Positions 34,666-42,626 of a DNA stretch of 64,000 nucleotides are shown piece after piece. A model generated the notes under the pieces. The model was not told the DNA's origin and did no database searches. It saw only the letters and a list, made by a program, of their open reading frames with translations. The translations under genes were made by a program, and so were the position numbers. The first letter of the stretch is position 1. Every line of letters starts with the position of its first letter. Origin of the DNA: Lysinimonas soli (GTDB taxonomy: Bacteria > Actinomycetota > Actinomycetes > Actinomycetales > Microbacteriaceae); NCBI RefSeq assembly GCF_042655435.1, contig NZ_JBHSMG010000005.1, positions 1 through 64,000 of the forward strand, given 5' to 3'.

Positions 34666-35979
34666 ATTACTGAGTCGGCTGAGCGTCAGCAGATCCTGGA
34701 CCAGGTCCGTTCATTCGCAGCAACCTCCCTCGCGCGAAGCACCTTCGTCGCCGGCGAGAGCACTGTCCCGGTCTCGGGAAAGGTGCTCGACCCCGAGGAC
34801 CTTGTCGCCCTGGTCGACTCTTCGCTGGATGGGTGGCTGACCGCCGGTCGGTTCCACATCGATTTCGAGCGCGCGCTCGCGAAATACGTCGGCAGCCGAA
34901 GCGCGATGTTCGTCAACAGCGGCTCAAGCGCGAACCTCGTGGCCCTCAGCGGCCTGACCAGCTCCAAGCTGGGAAAGCGGGCCCTCAAGCCGGGCGACGA
35001 GGTGTTGACCGTGGCCGCCGGATTCCCCACGACCGTCAACCCCATCATCCAGAACGGCCTCCGACCCGTCGTGGTCGATGTCGAGCTCGGCACCTATGAC
35101 GCAATCGCCGAGCGGCTGCGAGAAGCCGTCGGGCCGAAGACCAAAGCGATCATGATGGCGCACACGCTCGGAAACCCATTCGACCTGGATGTCGTGCAGG
35201 AACTGTGCAAGGAGCACGGCCTCTGGCTGGTCGAAGACTCCTGCGACGCCCTCGGCTCAACCTACAACGGCAAGCGGACCGGCAGCTTCGGCGACACCGC
35301 CACCGTGAGCTTCTACCCCGCGCATCACATCACGACGGGAGAAGGCGGCGCCGTTTTCGTCAAGTCGCCCCTGGTGCGTAAGCAGGTCGAGTCGTTCCGC
35401 GATTGGGGCCGCGACTGCTACTGCGAGACCGGCCACGACAACACCTGCTTCAAACGCTTCGAGTGGCAACTCGGCGATCTGCCTCTCGGCTACGACCACA
35501 AGTACATCTACAGCCACATCGGGTACAACCTGAAGGCGACCGACATGCAGGCCGCGCTCGGCCTCTCGCAACTCGCCAAGCTGGATGGTTTCGTGGATGC
35601 ACGCAAGCGCAACTTCAGCCACCTTCATTCCCGGCTCAGCGGCGTCGAGGGCCTCATCCTCCCCCGTGCGACACCGAAGTCCGATCCGTCGTGGTTCGGA
35701 TTCCCGATCACCCTCGACCCCGAGCATCCGGTCGATCGCAACGCGCTTCAGCGCTTCCTCGACGAGCGCAAGATCGGAAGCAGACTGATCTTCGCGGGGA
35801 ATCTCATGAAGCAGCCTGCGTACCGCAACGTCGACTTCCGAGTCGTCGGGGACATGACCAATACCGACATCATCATGAACCGCGCCTTCTGGGTCGGCGT
35901 CTATCCCGGACTCACGATCCCCATGCTGGACTACATCGCCGACTCGATCATCGAGTTCATGGAATCGGCCAACAGGTAG
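34666..35979 (+). CDS. rfbH: CDP-6-deoxy-L-threo-D-glycero-4-hexulose 3-dehydratase E1 (apparent ATT start)
   Basis: From ATT 34666 the product is 437 residues, the usual RfbH/E1 length. With this start the PLP site SFYPAHHITTGEGG places His at 220 and the [2Fe-2S] cysteines at 193, 251, 253 and 261 (DCYCETGHDNTC), the exact positions known for Yersinia E1. The N-terminal segment ERQQILDQVRSFA and FVAGESTVPVSGKV also match the family, so starting at GTG 34783 would remove conserved sequence. The enzyme removes the C3 oxygen of CDP-4-keto-6-deoxyglucose together with an E3 reductase, which is not in the window. rfbG follows after 4 bases. Confidence 0.9.
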   Translation: MTESAERQQILDQVRSFAATSLARSTFVAGESTVPVSGKVLDPEDLVALVDSSLDGWLTAGRFHIDFERALAKYVGSRSAMFVNSGSSANLVALSGLTSSKLGKRALKPGDEVLTVAAGFPTTVNPIIQNGLRPVVVDVELGTYDAIAERLREAVGPKTKAIMMAHTLGNPFDLDVVQELCKEHGLWLVEDSCDALGSTYNGKRTGSFGDTATVSFYPAHHITTGEGGAVFVKSPLVRKQVESFRDWGRDCYCETGHDNTCFKRFEWQLGDLPLGYDHKYIYSHIGYNLKATDMQAALGLSQLAKLDGFVDARKRNFSHLHSRLSGVEGLILPRATPKSDPSWFGFPITLDPEHPVDRNALQRFLDERKIGSRLIFAGNLMKQPAYRNVDFRVVGDMTNTDIIMNRAFWVGVYPGLTIPMLDYIADSIIEFMESANR

Positions 35980-35983
35980 CCCG

Positions 35984-37000
35984 ATGCACTACCTCATCAC
36001 GGGCCACACGGGGTTCAAGGGGTCATGGTTGTCGCTCTGGCTCACGGAGCGCGGCCATCGCGTCTCAGGGCTGGCGCTCGATCCGCTTCCCGGCGGGTTG
36101 TTCGAGCGCGCGGGCATCGGCGCACTGCTGGCTCAGGACCACCGAGTCGACATCCGGGATGCGGCGGCGGTCTCCGCGGCGATCACCTCGGTCGCCCCGG
36201 ATGTCGTGTTCCACCTGGCAGCGCAGCCTTTGGTTCGCGAATCGTACGCGCACCCGCGCGAGACATTCGAAACGAACGCCATCGGAACCTTGAACGTCCT
36301 CGAGGCGGTGTCCGCCACCCCCTCGGTCTCCGCGCAGGTCATCGTCACGACCGACAAGGTCTACCGGAACGTCGATCGCGAGGCCGGCTACACCGAGTCG
36401 GATCCCCTCGGCGGCGACGATCCGTACAGCGCGTCGAAGGCGATGGCCGACCTGTTGACCCAGTCGTGGGTGAAGAGCTTTCCCGCCGCTCCGACCGCGA
36501 TCGTCCGCGGTGGGAACGTGATCGGCGGTGGTGACGTGAGCCACGACCGGCTGCTCCCGGATCTGCTCGCCTCCTTCGTCGCGGGAAGCGCGGCTGAGAT
36601 CCGTTATCCCGGTGCTGTGCGTCCCTGGCAGCACGTGCTCGACTGTCTGAACGGCTACCTCACGGTGGCCGACGCCTTGATCGCGGGGACGGGAACGGGT
36701 GCCTGGAATATCGGTCCCGGTCGCGACAGCTTCGTCACCGTCGGAGAGCTCGCCGACCTCGCGGCCCGATACTGGGGCGGCGGCGCGAGTTGGTCGACGG
36801 CAGACGGTGAGAAGCCGCATGAGGCGAACCTGTTGGCGCTCGATGCCGCCAAGGCGGAACGCTTGCTCGGATGGCGGAACCGCCTTCGCTTTGCGGACAG
36901 CGTCGAGTGGACCATCGATTGGCAAAAGGCGGTCCTTGCGGGAAGCGACGCGCTGACCATCAGTCGCGCGCAGCTCGCCGCCTTCGAAGCGCTCGGCTAG
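35984..37000 (+). CDS. rfbG: CDP-glucose 4,6-dehydratase
   Basis: The 338-residue SDR has LITGHTGFKGSWLSLWL, an RfbG hallmark, then FHLAAQPLVRESYAHPRETF, TTDKVYRNVD, DPYSASKAMADLL (Tyr-x3-Lys), RGGNVIGGGD and RPWQHVLDCLNGYL. It converts CDP-glucose to CDP-4-keto-6-deoxyglucose, the RfbH substrate. The protein is about 20 residues shorter than many RfbG proteins but all active-site regions are present. The stop codon shares four bases (CTAG) with the convergent glycosyltransferase stop. Confidence 0.95.
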   Translation: MHYLITGHTGFKGSWLSLWLTERGHRVSGLALDPLPGGLFERAGIGALLAQDHRVDIRDAAAVSAAITSVAPDVVFHLAAQPLVRESYAHPRETFETNAIGTLNVLEAVSATPSVSAQVIVTTDKVYRNVDREAGYTESDPLGGDDPYSASKAMADLLTQSWVKSFPAAPTAIVRGGNVIGGGDVSHDRLLPDLLASFVAGSAAEIRYPGAVRPWQHVLDCLNGYLTVADALIAGTGTGAWNIGPGRDSFVTVGELADLAARYWGGGASWSTADGEKPHEANLLALDAAKAERLLGWRNRLRFADSVEWTIDWQKAVLAGSDALTISRAQLAAFEALG

Positions 37001-37974
37001 ACCTTCTTGCGACGCATCTCGAGGGATCCGGCGGCGACGGCGGCAGCATCGTTCACATCGACCGTGGTGGCGCGTCGGTAGCTGGTCCACTTCCGCACAT
37101 GGAAGAAGGGATTCACCACGAGCCAGTACAACCTCCTGCGGAGGCCGAAGGCGGGGTCGCGCGCGATCCGGAGGGAGTCGGCCAACGATCCGCGCACGAC
37201 CCGGCGCAGCACGGCGCGTCGGCGCATCGGAGGGATGGCAGTGCCGATCTGGCGCAACCCGACCGTCTCGTCGAAGATCCGGGCGCCGAACTCGTCATAG
37301 TTCAGGTCATTCGAGTGCTCGACCGCGGCGCGGGGCGCGTAGGCCTTGTGATAGCCGGCGTCGATGACGTCTCGTCCGAACAGCTGGTCCTCGGCGTACC
37401 GGACGTCGCGGTACGGGATCGTGTTGACGAGGAACGCCCGGCGCGCCGCCGAGTTCACGTCGGAGTAGAAGGCTAGGGCGCCAAGGGTCGCCTCATCCTG
37501 CGCGAACTCGCCACGGTAGAAGAGCGTGGTTCCGAAGTCCGGTCCGAACTGGGCGAAGGCGCCGATGATGTCGTACTTCATCAAGGGAAAGCAGTTGGGG
37601 CGAGGCACCTGCTTCCCCATCACCGCGACCACCTTCTCATCCAATTCGAAGGGCGCGAGAAGCTCTTCCAGCCACAGCGGCGACATCGGGATCGCGTCGT
37701 GAGTCAGATACGCGACGAACCGACCGGTGGCCAGCTCTGCAGCGAGGTTGCGTGTCTTACCGTGCCCGAACTCAGAATTGGGGATGCGATGGAGCACGAC
37801 AGCGGGAAAGTCGGCGACGATGTCCAAGGTCGAGTCGGTCGACCCCGAATCGATCACGAGGATCTCGATGCCGCCCGCGAGCCGCTGCGCGGACACCGCC
37901 TCGAGGATCCGCCGCAGATACGTCTCCCCGTTGAAGGTCAGGATCGCAACGGTGGCTGTCGGTTGCTCAGGCAC
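36997..37974 (-). CDS. Family 2 glycosyltransferase (rhamnosyltransferase-like)
   Basis: The 325-residue GT2 enzyme has VAILTFNGETYLRRILEAVS, LVIDSGSTDST, GHGKTRNLAAELATG and LTHDAIPMSPLWLEELL (the THDAxP metal region), matching O-antigen rhamnosyltransferases such as RfbN/WbaN types. The later DVNSAARRAFL and YAEDQLFGRDVID segments form the acceptor side. It starts with GTG at 37974, overlapping the upstream SDR by 8 bases, and is last in a three-gene minus-strand run. dTDP-L-rhamnose is made nearby, so rhamnose transfer is plausible. Confidence 0.85.
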   Translation of the reverse strand: MPEQPTATVAILTFNGETYLRRILEAVSAQRLAGGIEILVIDSGSTDSTLDIVADFPAVVLHRIPNSEFGHGKTRNLAAELATGRFVAYLTHDAIPMSPLWLEELLAPFELDEKVVAVMGKQVPRPNCFPLMKYDIIGAFAQFGPDFGTTLFYRGEFAQDEATLGALAFYSDVNSAARRAFLVNTIPYRDVRYAEDQLFGRDVIDAGYHKAYAPRAAVEHSNDLNYDEFGARIFDETVGLRQIGTAIPPMRRRAVLRRVVRGSLADSLRIARDPAFGLRRRLYWLVVNPFFHVRKWTSYRRATTVDVNDAAAVAAGSLEMRRKKV

Positions 37975-38896
37975 TCAACTGTCCCTTGATCTCGCGATAG
38001 GTTCGGCGGATTCCTTCATCGAGAGTGGTCAACGGCATCGCTCCGAACTCGGTCCGGAATCGCGAGGTGTCGAGCACGACCCGATCGACGAAGGTGGGGG
38101 GTACCGCCAGTTGGCGGATCTCGAAATCGACATCGGTCACGCGACGCAGGGCATCCAGGATCTGGGTCACGGAGTGCCCCGTGCCGCTGCCCAGGTTGTA
38201 GGTGTCGAATCGCGGCGTCCCCGCCACCAGAGTGCCGATCATCGAAACCAGGTCCTCGACGTACAGGTAGTCGCGGACCATGCTCCCGTCACCGAAACGA
38301 TCGACGGCGAGACCCAGCGCGATCTGACGGAGGGCGATCGGGATGAGGCCCTGCCTCCTGTGAGCCCGCTGCCGGGTCCCATAGGGATTGGAGATACGAA
38401 GGATGGTCGAGTTCAGCCCATGCACGGTTCTGAAGTACCTGAGGTAGTTCTCGATGGCCAGCTTGCCGATCGCGTACGGCGACACCGGAAGGGTGTGATC
38501 GTCTTCGACGTATTCGGACCGCCCCTGGGGACCATAGATCGCGCCCCCGGTCGAGGCGAAGTACAGGTGCTCCGTGCCGGCAGCGACACAGGCTTCCAGC
38601 AGCTCCACCGTCTGGGCGACGTTGGTGCGGATGTCGAGTGTGGGGTCGTTCTCCGCGGTCGCGGGGTTCGTGGACGACAGAAAGTGGAAGACGAGCTGTT
38701 GACCCGCCACCGCTGCCTCGAGGTCGCCGCGACTGAGGAACTCGCCACGGACGATCGTGACCCCCGTGGCATCGAACGTCGGCTCTTGTGAGCTGAATCG
38801 GTCGAATGCCGTCACGCGATGTCCGGCGCCGGACAGGGCATCCACCAGGTGCGAGCCGAGGAACCCGTTCGCCCCGATCACGAGCGCCTTAGCCAC
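37967..38896 (-). CDS. NAD-dependent nucleotide-sugar epimerase (GalE-like SDR)
   Basis: The 309-residue SDR starts ALVIGANGFLGSHLVDAL and shows FASTGGAIYGPQG, SPYAIGKLAIENYLRYF (Tyr-x3-Lys), LRISNPYGTRQ and DYLYVEDLVSMI, the pattern of UDP-hexose 4-epimerases and related dehydratase/epimerases. The exact substrate is not readable. It lies between two glycosyltransferase genes with 8-base overlaps on both sides, so it probably supplies a hexose donor such as a UDP-galactose-type sugar to one of them. The start is GTG at 38896. Confidence 0.8.
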   Translation of the reverse strand: MAKALVIGANGFLGSHLVDALSGAGHRVTAFDRFSSQEPTFDATGVTIVRGEFLSRGDLEAAVAGQQLVFHFLSSTNPATAENDPTLDIRTNVAQTVELLEACVAAGTEHLYFASTGGAIYGPQGRSEYVEDDHTLPVSPYAIGKLAIENYLRYFRTVHGLNSTILRISNPYGTRQRAHRRQGLIPIALRQIALGLAVDRFGDGSMVRDYLYVEDLVSMIGTLVAGTPRFDTYNLGSGTGHSVTQILDALRRVTDVDFEIRQLAVPPTFVDRVVLDTSRFRTEFGAMPLTTLDEGIRRTYREIKGQLSA

Positions 38897-40127
38897 GCAT
38901 GGCTCGTTCGAACGCCTCGACGAATTGCCCTCCCGAGCGTTCCCAGGTGACATCGTTCAGAGAATCGGACATCTTGACGGATCGCTCGGCTGCATCCGGG
39001 CGGTCCAGCACCTCGACGAGTCGGTCGGCGATCGCCGACGGAGTCGGTGCGACGTACTCGATGTACGGGTTGTCGGAGACGAGGCGATTGTTGGGCGCGT
39101 CGTTGACCACCGGCGCCACACCGCTCGCCATCAGCTCGAGCGGGAGGAGGGACATGTTGGTCGCCGAGATCACCAGACCCGCGGCACAGCGGTTGTAGAT
39201 GTCATTCAGCTGCGAGATCGCCAGCCCAGACAGATTGACGTGGGGGAAAGGGACCGTCCACCTCGAGATATCCCATCCTGCGAGGTTGATCGTGACATCG
39301 GGCCGACGACGCGCGAACTCCTGGAGACCGAGGATGCCGAGTTCGAACCCCCGGCGCGGGGTCACCGGACGCGCATAGAAGAAGACCTCGTTGCGCGGTT
39401 CGTTGTTCGTAACGAAGTACGTCTCCTTGTCGACAGCGAAGTCGAAATGATCGGTCGGCATACCGAACTCGTCGTGGAGCTTGCGGGAGAGCCAGCCGCC
39501 GGCTGTGATCCCGTGGAAGCCGAAACGGTAGCTGTTGGAGGCGAGGATCTCCTCCGACCCTGCGGGGAAGAACGATGGTTCGAAATCCTGAACGAAATAG
39601 AAGCGTCGCGCCGTCGACTTGTCGAGATAGACCGGATACGCCGTCTCCCACGAGGTCGCGAAGATCGCCTGCACTGACGGGTCGACCCCCGCGTCGTCGT
39701 CGTACATCGCCATCTCGGCAGAGAGGTTGGGATAGGCCGGTGAGCCGTCGAGCATCGCCTTCATATCCGGGATGTTCACGACGATCGGCGTGTTCGTGTA
39801 AAAGTAGATCAGGCAGCGATGACCTGCCTTCTCAGCGAAATCGATGAAGCGGAACAGGTTGTGGTGGCCACCGCTCATTGCGCTTGGCGGTGGCATCAGC
39901 CAGGCGATGGTCACCGGACCCGAGCCGACGACGGTCGGACGCGCGAGGTGCTGTGGAGGGTTCGTCCAATCGACGGCGAGAGCGTCTCGCGTCTTGACTG
40001 CCATGTCGACCGACTGCCCGAGGATGTCGGTGCCCAGTCGTTTCCGAGTCCGTGCCAGAGCAGACGGGAGACCTTCACTCTTGATGATCCGGATGCCGGT
40101 CGCCACGAGTCTGATGAACTTTCTCAA
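38889..40127 (-). CDS. Glycosyltransferase, WsaF-like family
   Basis: The 412-residue product looks like a GT-B rhamnosyltransferase of the WsaF group: TIAWLMPPPSAMSGGHHNLF at the start of the N-terminal domain, RRFYFVQDFEPSFFPAGSEE, SYRFGFHGITAGGWLS, FFYARPVTPRRGFELG and NMSLLPLELMASGVAPV near the end. The frame is open to 40283, but the extra residues would overlap the divergent gene; I propose TTG at 40127, just before the helical segment LRKFIRLVATGIRI. The start is uncertain by tens of codons. It heads the minus-strand unit with the SDR and GT2. Confidence 0.75.
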   Translation of the reverse strand: MRKFIRLVATGIRIIKSEGLPSALARTRKRLGTDILGQSVDMAVKTRDALAVDWTNPPQHLARPTVVGSGPVTIAWLMPPPSAMSGGHHNLFRFIDFAEKAGHRCLIYFYTNTPIVVNIPDMKAMLDGSPAYPNLSAEMAMYDDDAGVDPSVQAIFATSWETAYPVYLDKSTARRFYFVQDFEPSFFPAGSEEILASNSYRFGFHGITAGGWLSRKLHDEFGMPTDHFDFAVDKETYFVTNNEPRNEVFFYARPVTPRRGFELGILGLQEFARRRPDVTINLAGWDISRWTVPFPHVNLSGLAISQLNDIYNRCAAGLVISATNMSLLPLELMASGVAPVVNDAPNNRLVSDNPYIEYVAPTPSAIADRLVEVLDRPDAAERSVKMSDSLNDVTWERSGGQFVEAFERAMRG

Positions 40128-40231
40128 GAGGGTCCCATCCGGGCCGTCAGGCCGATGATTGCGACGAACGCCCCATCGTAGCAAGCGCGCCTGGCTCGCT
40201 CCCCGCGACCGGGAGGCACGGGCGGCAACGG

Positions 40232-40237
40232 TATGAT
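40232..40237 (+). promoter_or_regulatory. -10-like box TATGAT before the WbbL-like gene
   Basis: TATGAT is one base from TATAAT and lies 8 bases before the ATG at 40246, which would give a leaderless mRNA. No -35 recognised. Confidence 0.4.
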
Positions 40238-40245
40238 CGAACACC

Positions 40246-41133
40246 ATGGCCGCGCCAGGACTCTCTTCGACGGCCATCGTCACAGTGAGCTACAACTCGA
40301 GCGCGCATCTGCGCCCGTTCCTCGAGTCGATCCGGGCCAGCGAATCCGAGCAGGTCCTCGTCGTCGTGGCCGACAATGCCTCGGATGATCTCGATCGCGT
40401 TGAAGCCCTCGCCCGCGAGTTCGACGCGCGCCTCGTGCGGCTGGGCGAGAACCACGGTTACGGAGGCGCGATCAATCGCGCGGCATCGACGCTGGCTCCC
40501 GAGATCACCTCGATCCTGGTCGTGAATCCTGATGTGAGCTTCCTGCCTGGCTCGATCACGACGCTCATGCAGACTCTGGCTGCGAACCCCGCTGCTGGTG
40601 CGGTCGGTCCACGGGTGCTCAACTCCGATGGGACTGTCTACCCCTCCGCGCGACGGCTGCCCTCCCTGCGGACGGGCGTCGGGCACGCCCTCCTCGGCAG
40701 GGTCTGGCCCTCCAACCCGTGGACGCGCCGCTACCTCTCGGATGCCTTCGAATCGTCCACCATCACGCCGGCGGGCTGGCTCTCCGGCTCATGTGTGCTC
40801 GTTCGGCGTTCGGCGTTCGACGCGATCGGCGGATTCGATGAGAATTTCTTCATGTATTTCGAGGACGTCGATCTCGGATACCGTCTGGGCAAGGCCAACT
40901 GGTTGAGTCTGTACGACCCCGCGGCCACGGTCGTTCATACCGGCGCCCACTCGACGAGTTCCGAGTCGCGCCGCATGCTCGAGGTCCACCATCAGAGCGC
41001 GTACCGCTATCTGCAGAAGAAGTACTCTGCTCTTTACCTTGCGCCGCTCCGGCTGGCGTTGCGTATCGGGCTGGCGATCCGCTCCAAGGCGCAGGTCGCC
41101 CGAGCCGAACGGGCTACTCGAAAGGCCCGCTGA
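40246..41133 (+). CDS. Family 2 glycosyltransferase, WbbL-like (rhamnosyltransferase)
   Basis: The 295-residue GT2 has AIVTVSYNSSAHLRPFL, VVVADNASDD, GENHGYGGAINRAA, LVVNPDVSF and GWLSGSCVLVRRSAFDAIGG with FDENFFMYFEDVDLGYRLG. These are the full motif set of WbbL, which in actinobacteria adds L-rhamnose to GlcNAc-PP-decaprenol to start the arabinogalactan or wall-polysaccharide linkage unit. It lies next to rmlA/rmlC, which supply the donor. The 3' end overlaps the convergent rmlA by 20 bases. A different rhamnosyl acceptor is possible. Confidence 0.85.
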   Translation: MAAPGLSSTAIVTVSYNSSAHLRPFLESIRASESEQVLVVVADNASDDLDRVEALAREFDARLVRLGENHGYGGAINRAASTLAPEITSILVVNPDVSFLPGSITTLMQTLAANPAAGAVGPRVLNSDGTVYPSARRLPSLRTGVGHALLGRVWPSNPWTRRYLSDAFESSTITPAGWLSGSCVLVRRSAFDAIGGFDENFFMYFEDVDLGYRLGKANWLSLYDPAATVVHTGAHSTSSESRRMLEVHHQSAYRYLQKKYSALYLAPLRLALRIGLAIRSKAQVARAERATRKAR

Positions 41134-41995
41134 GCAGTCCGAGCAGATAGTCGCCGTAGCCGCTCTTGCGCAAGGGCTCGGCGAGTTCGCGCAAGCGCGC
41201 ATCGTCGATCCAGCCGGCCCGCCACGCGACTTCCTCGATACAGCCGATCTTGAACCCCTGACGGTCCTCGATCACACGAACGTATTCCGAGGCCTGCATC
41301 ATCGACTCGAACGTCCCAGTGTCGAGCCAGGCCGTGCCCCGATCGAGCACCTGAACACGAAGTTTGGACGCCTTGAGATAGGTCTCGTTGACCGTTGAGA
41401 TCTCATACTCGCCGCGAGCACTACGCTCAATCGTCTTGGCGATCCCCACGACGGCGTTGTCGTAGAAGTAGAGGCCGGGGACTGCGTAATTGCTCTTGGG
41501 GTTCGCGGGCTTCTCCTCGATCGAGATCGCCGTCATCTCCGCATCGAACTCCACCACCCCGTACGCATTCGGGTTTGCAACGTGGTACGCGAAGATCAGC
41601 CCGCCGTCGATGTCTCCGTCGGTCGTCAACGATGTTCCGAGTCCGGCGCCGTGGAAGATGTTGTCGCCGAGCACGAGCGCAACGCTCTGATCCCCGATGA
41701 AATCCTCGCCGATCACGAAGGCCTGGGCGAGACCGTCCGGCGACTCCTGCACGGCATACTCCAGCCGGATCCCGAGGTCACTGCCGTCGCCGAGAAGAGA
41801 CCGGAACTGGGCGTCGTACTCCGCCGTGGTGATGATCAGGATCTCGCGAACGCCCGCCATCATCAAGGTGGAGAGCGGGTAGTAGATCATCGGCTTGTCG
41901 AAGATGGGCATCAGCTGCTTCGAGATGCCCTTGGTGATCGGCCAGAGCCGCGACCCGGTTCCCCCGGCAAGAATGATTCCGCGCACGCGACTCAC
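41114..41995 (-). CDS. rmlA: Glucose-1-phosphate thymidylyltransferase
   Basis: The 293-residue enzyme has GIILAGGTGSRLWPITKGIS and KQLMPIFDKPMIYYPLSTLM, LVLGDNIFHG, IEEKPANPKSNYAVPGLYFY and TAWLDTGTF, a complete RmlA. It makes dTDP-glucose, step 1 of dTDP-L-rhamnose. The start is GTG at 41995, overlapping rmlC's stop by four bases. Together with rmlC here and rmlB-rmlD 2.5 kb away on the other strand, the pathway is complete. Confidence 0.95.
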   Translation of the reverse strand: MSRVRGIILAGGTGSRLWPITKGISKQLMPIFDKPMIYYPLSTLMMAGVREILIITTAEYDAQFRSLLGDGSDLGIRLEYAVQESPDGLAQAFVIGEDFIGDQSVALVLGDNIFHGAGLGTSLTTDGDIDGGLIFAYHVANPNAYGVVEFDAEMTAISIEEKPANPKSNYAVPGLYFYDNAVVGIAKTIERSARGEYEISTVNETYLKASKLRVQVLDRGTAWLDTGTFESMMQASEYVRVIEDRQGFKIGCIEEVAWRAGWIDDARLRELAEPLRKSGYGDYLLGLLSGPFE

Positions 41996-42603
41996 GCCCT
42001 CGTCTGATTGAGTTCGGCGTAATACAGTTCCGTCTGCGCCCAGTCGGGGAGCAGTCCGAGTGCCTTGGCTTCGCTCAGGCCCGGCGCGTCGGTGTCTTTC
42101 GGAGACAGAACCAACTCGCCCGCCTCGGCCGGAAACCGCAGACCGATCTCCTCATCGAGCGGGTTGATGCCGTGCTCACGCGACGCGTTGTAGACATCGG
42201 AGACGAGATAGTTCACAACCGTCTTCTCAGCGAGCGACACGAAGCAGTGGCCGAGGCCCTCGGCGAGGTACACCGCCTTGCGATCGACATCGTCGAGCAG
42301 CACGGAATCCCAGGCGCCGAAGGTGGAGGAGCCGACCCGGATGTCGACGATGAAATCGACGATCGCCCCCGTGGCCACGGTCACGTACTTCGCCTGCCCG
42401 CGAGGAATGTCGGCGAAATGGATGCCGCGCACCACCCCGCGAGCCGACACCGAGGCGTTCGCCTGCCGGAGATCGAGCGGGTGACCGACCACATCGCCGA
42501 GCTTGTCGAAGCGATACCACTCAAGAAAGACACCGCGCTCGTCGGGGAACTGCCGCGGCGTGATCTCCCAGGATCCCGGGATCGAAAGCTCGCGGATCTG
42601 CAC
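41992..42603 (-). CDS. rmlC: dTDP-4-dehydrorhamnose 3,5-epimerase
   Basis: The 203-residue cupin has ERGVFLEWYRFDKL, the active-site His in RGIHFADIPRGQAKYVTV, DIRVGSSTFGAWDSVLLDD, GLGHCFVSLAEKTVVNYLVS and the C-terminal NPLDEEIGLRFP. These are the RmlC family residues (base His, acid Tyr in YLVS). It catalyses step 3 of dTDP-L-rhamnose synthesis. It is upstream of rmlA in a two-gene minus-strand unit and 23 bases downstream of the large GT2 gene. Confidence 0.95.
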   Translation of the reverse strand: MQIRELSIPGSWEITPRQFPDERGVFLEWYRFDKLGDVVGHPLDLRQANASVSARGVVRGIHFADIPRGQAKYVTVATGAIVDFIVDIRVGSSTFGAWDSVLLDDVDRKAVYLAEGLGHCFVSLAEKTVVNYLVSDVYNASREHGINPLDEEIGLRFPAEAGELVLSPKDTDAPGLSEAKALGLLPDWAQTELYYAELNQTRA

Positions 42604-42626
42604 CCGCAGAGCCTATCAAGGACCGA

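Noticed and set aside
34783..35979. rfbH starting at GTG 34783
   Set aside because: It removes 39 codons with clear E1 similarity and shifts the known His220/Cys193/Cys251/Cys253/Cys261 numbering; the ATT at 34666 restores both.
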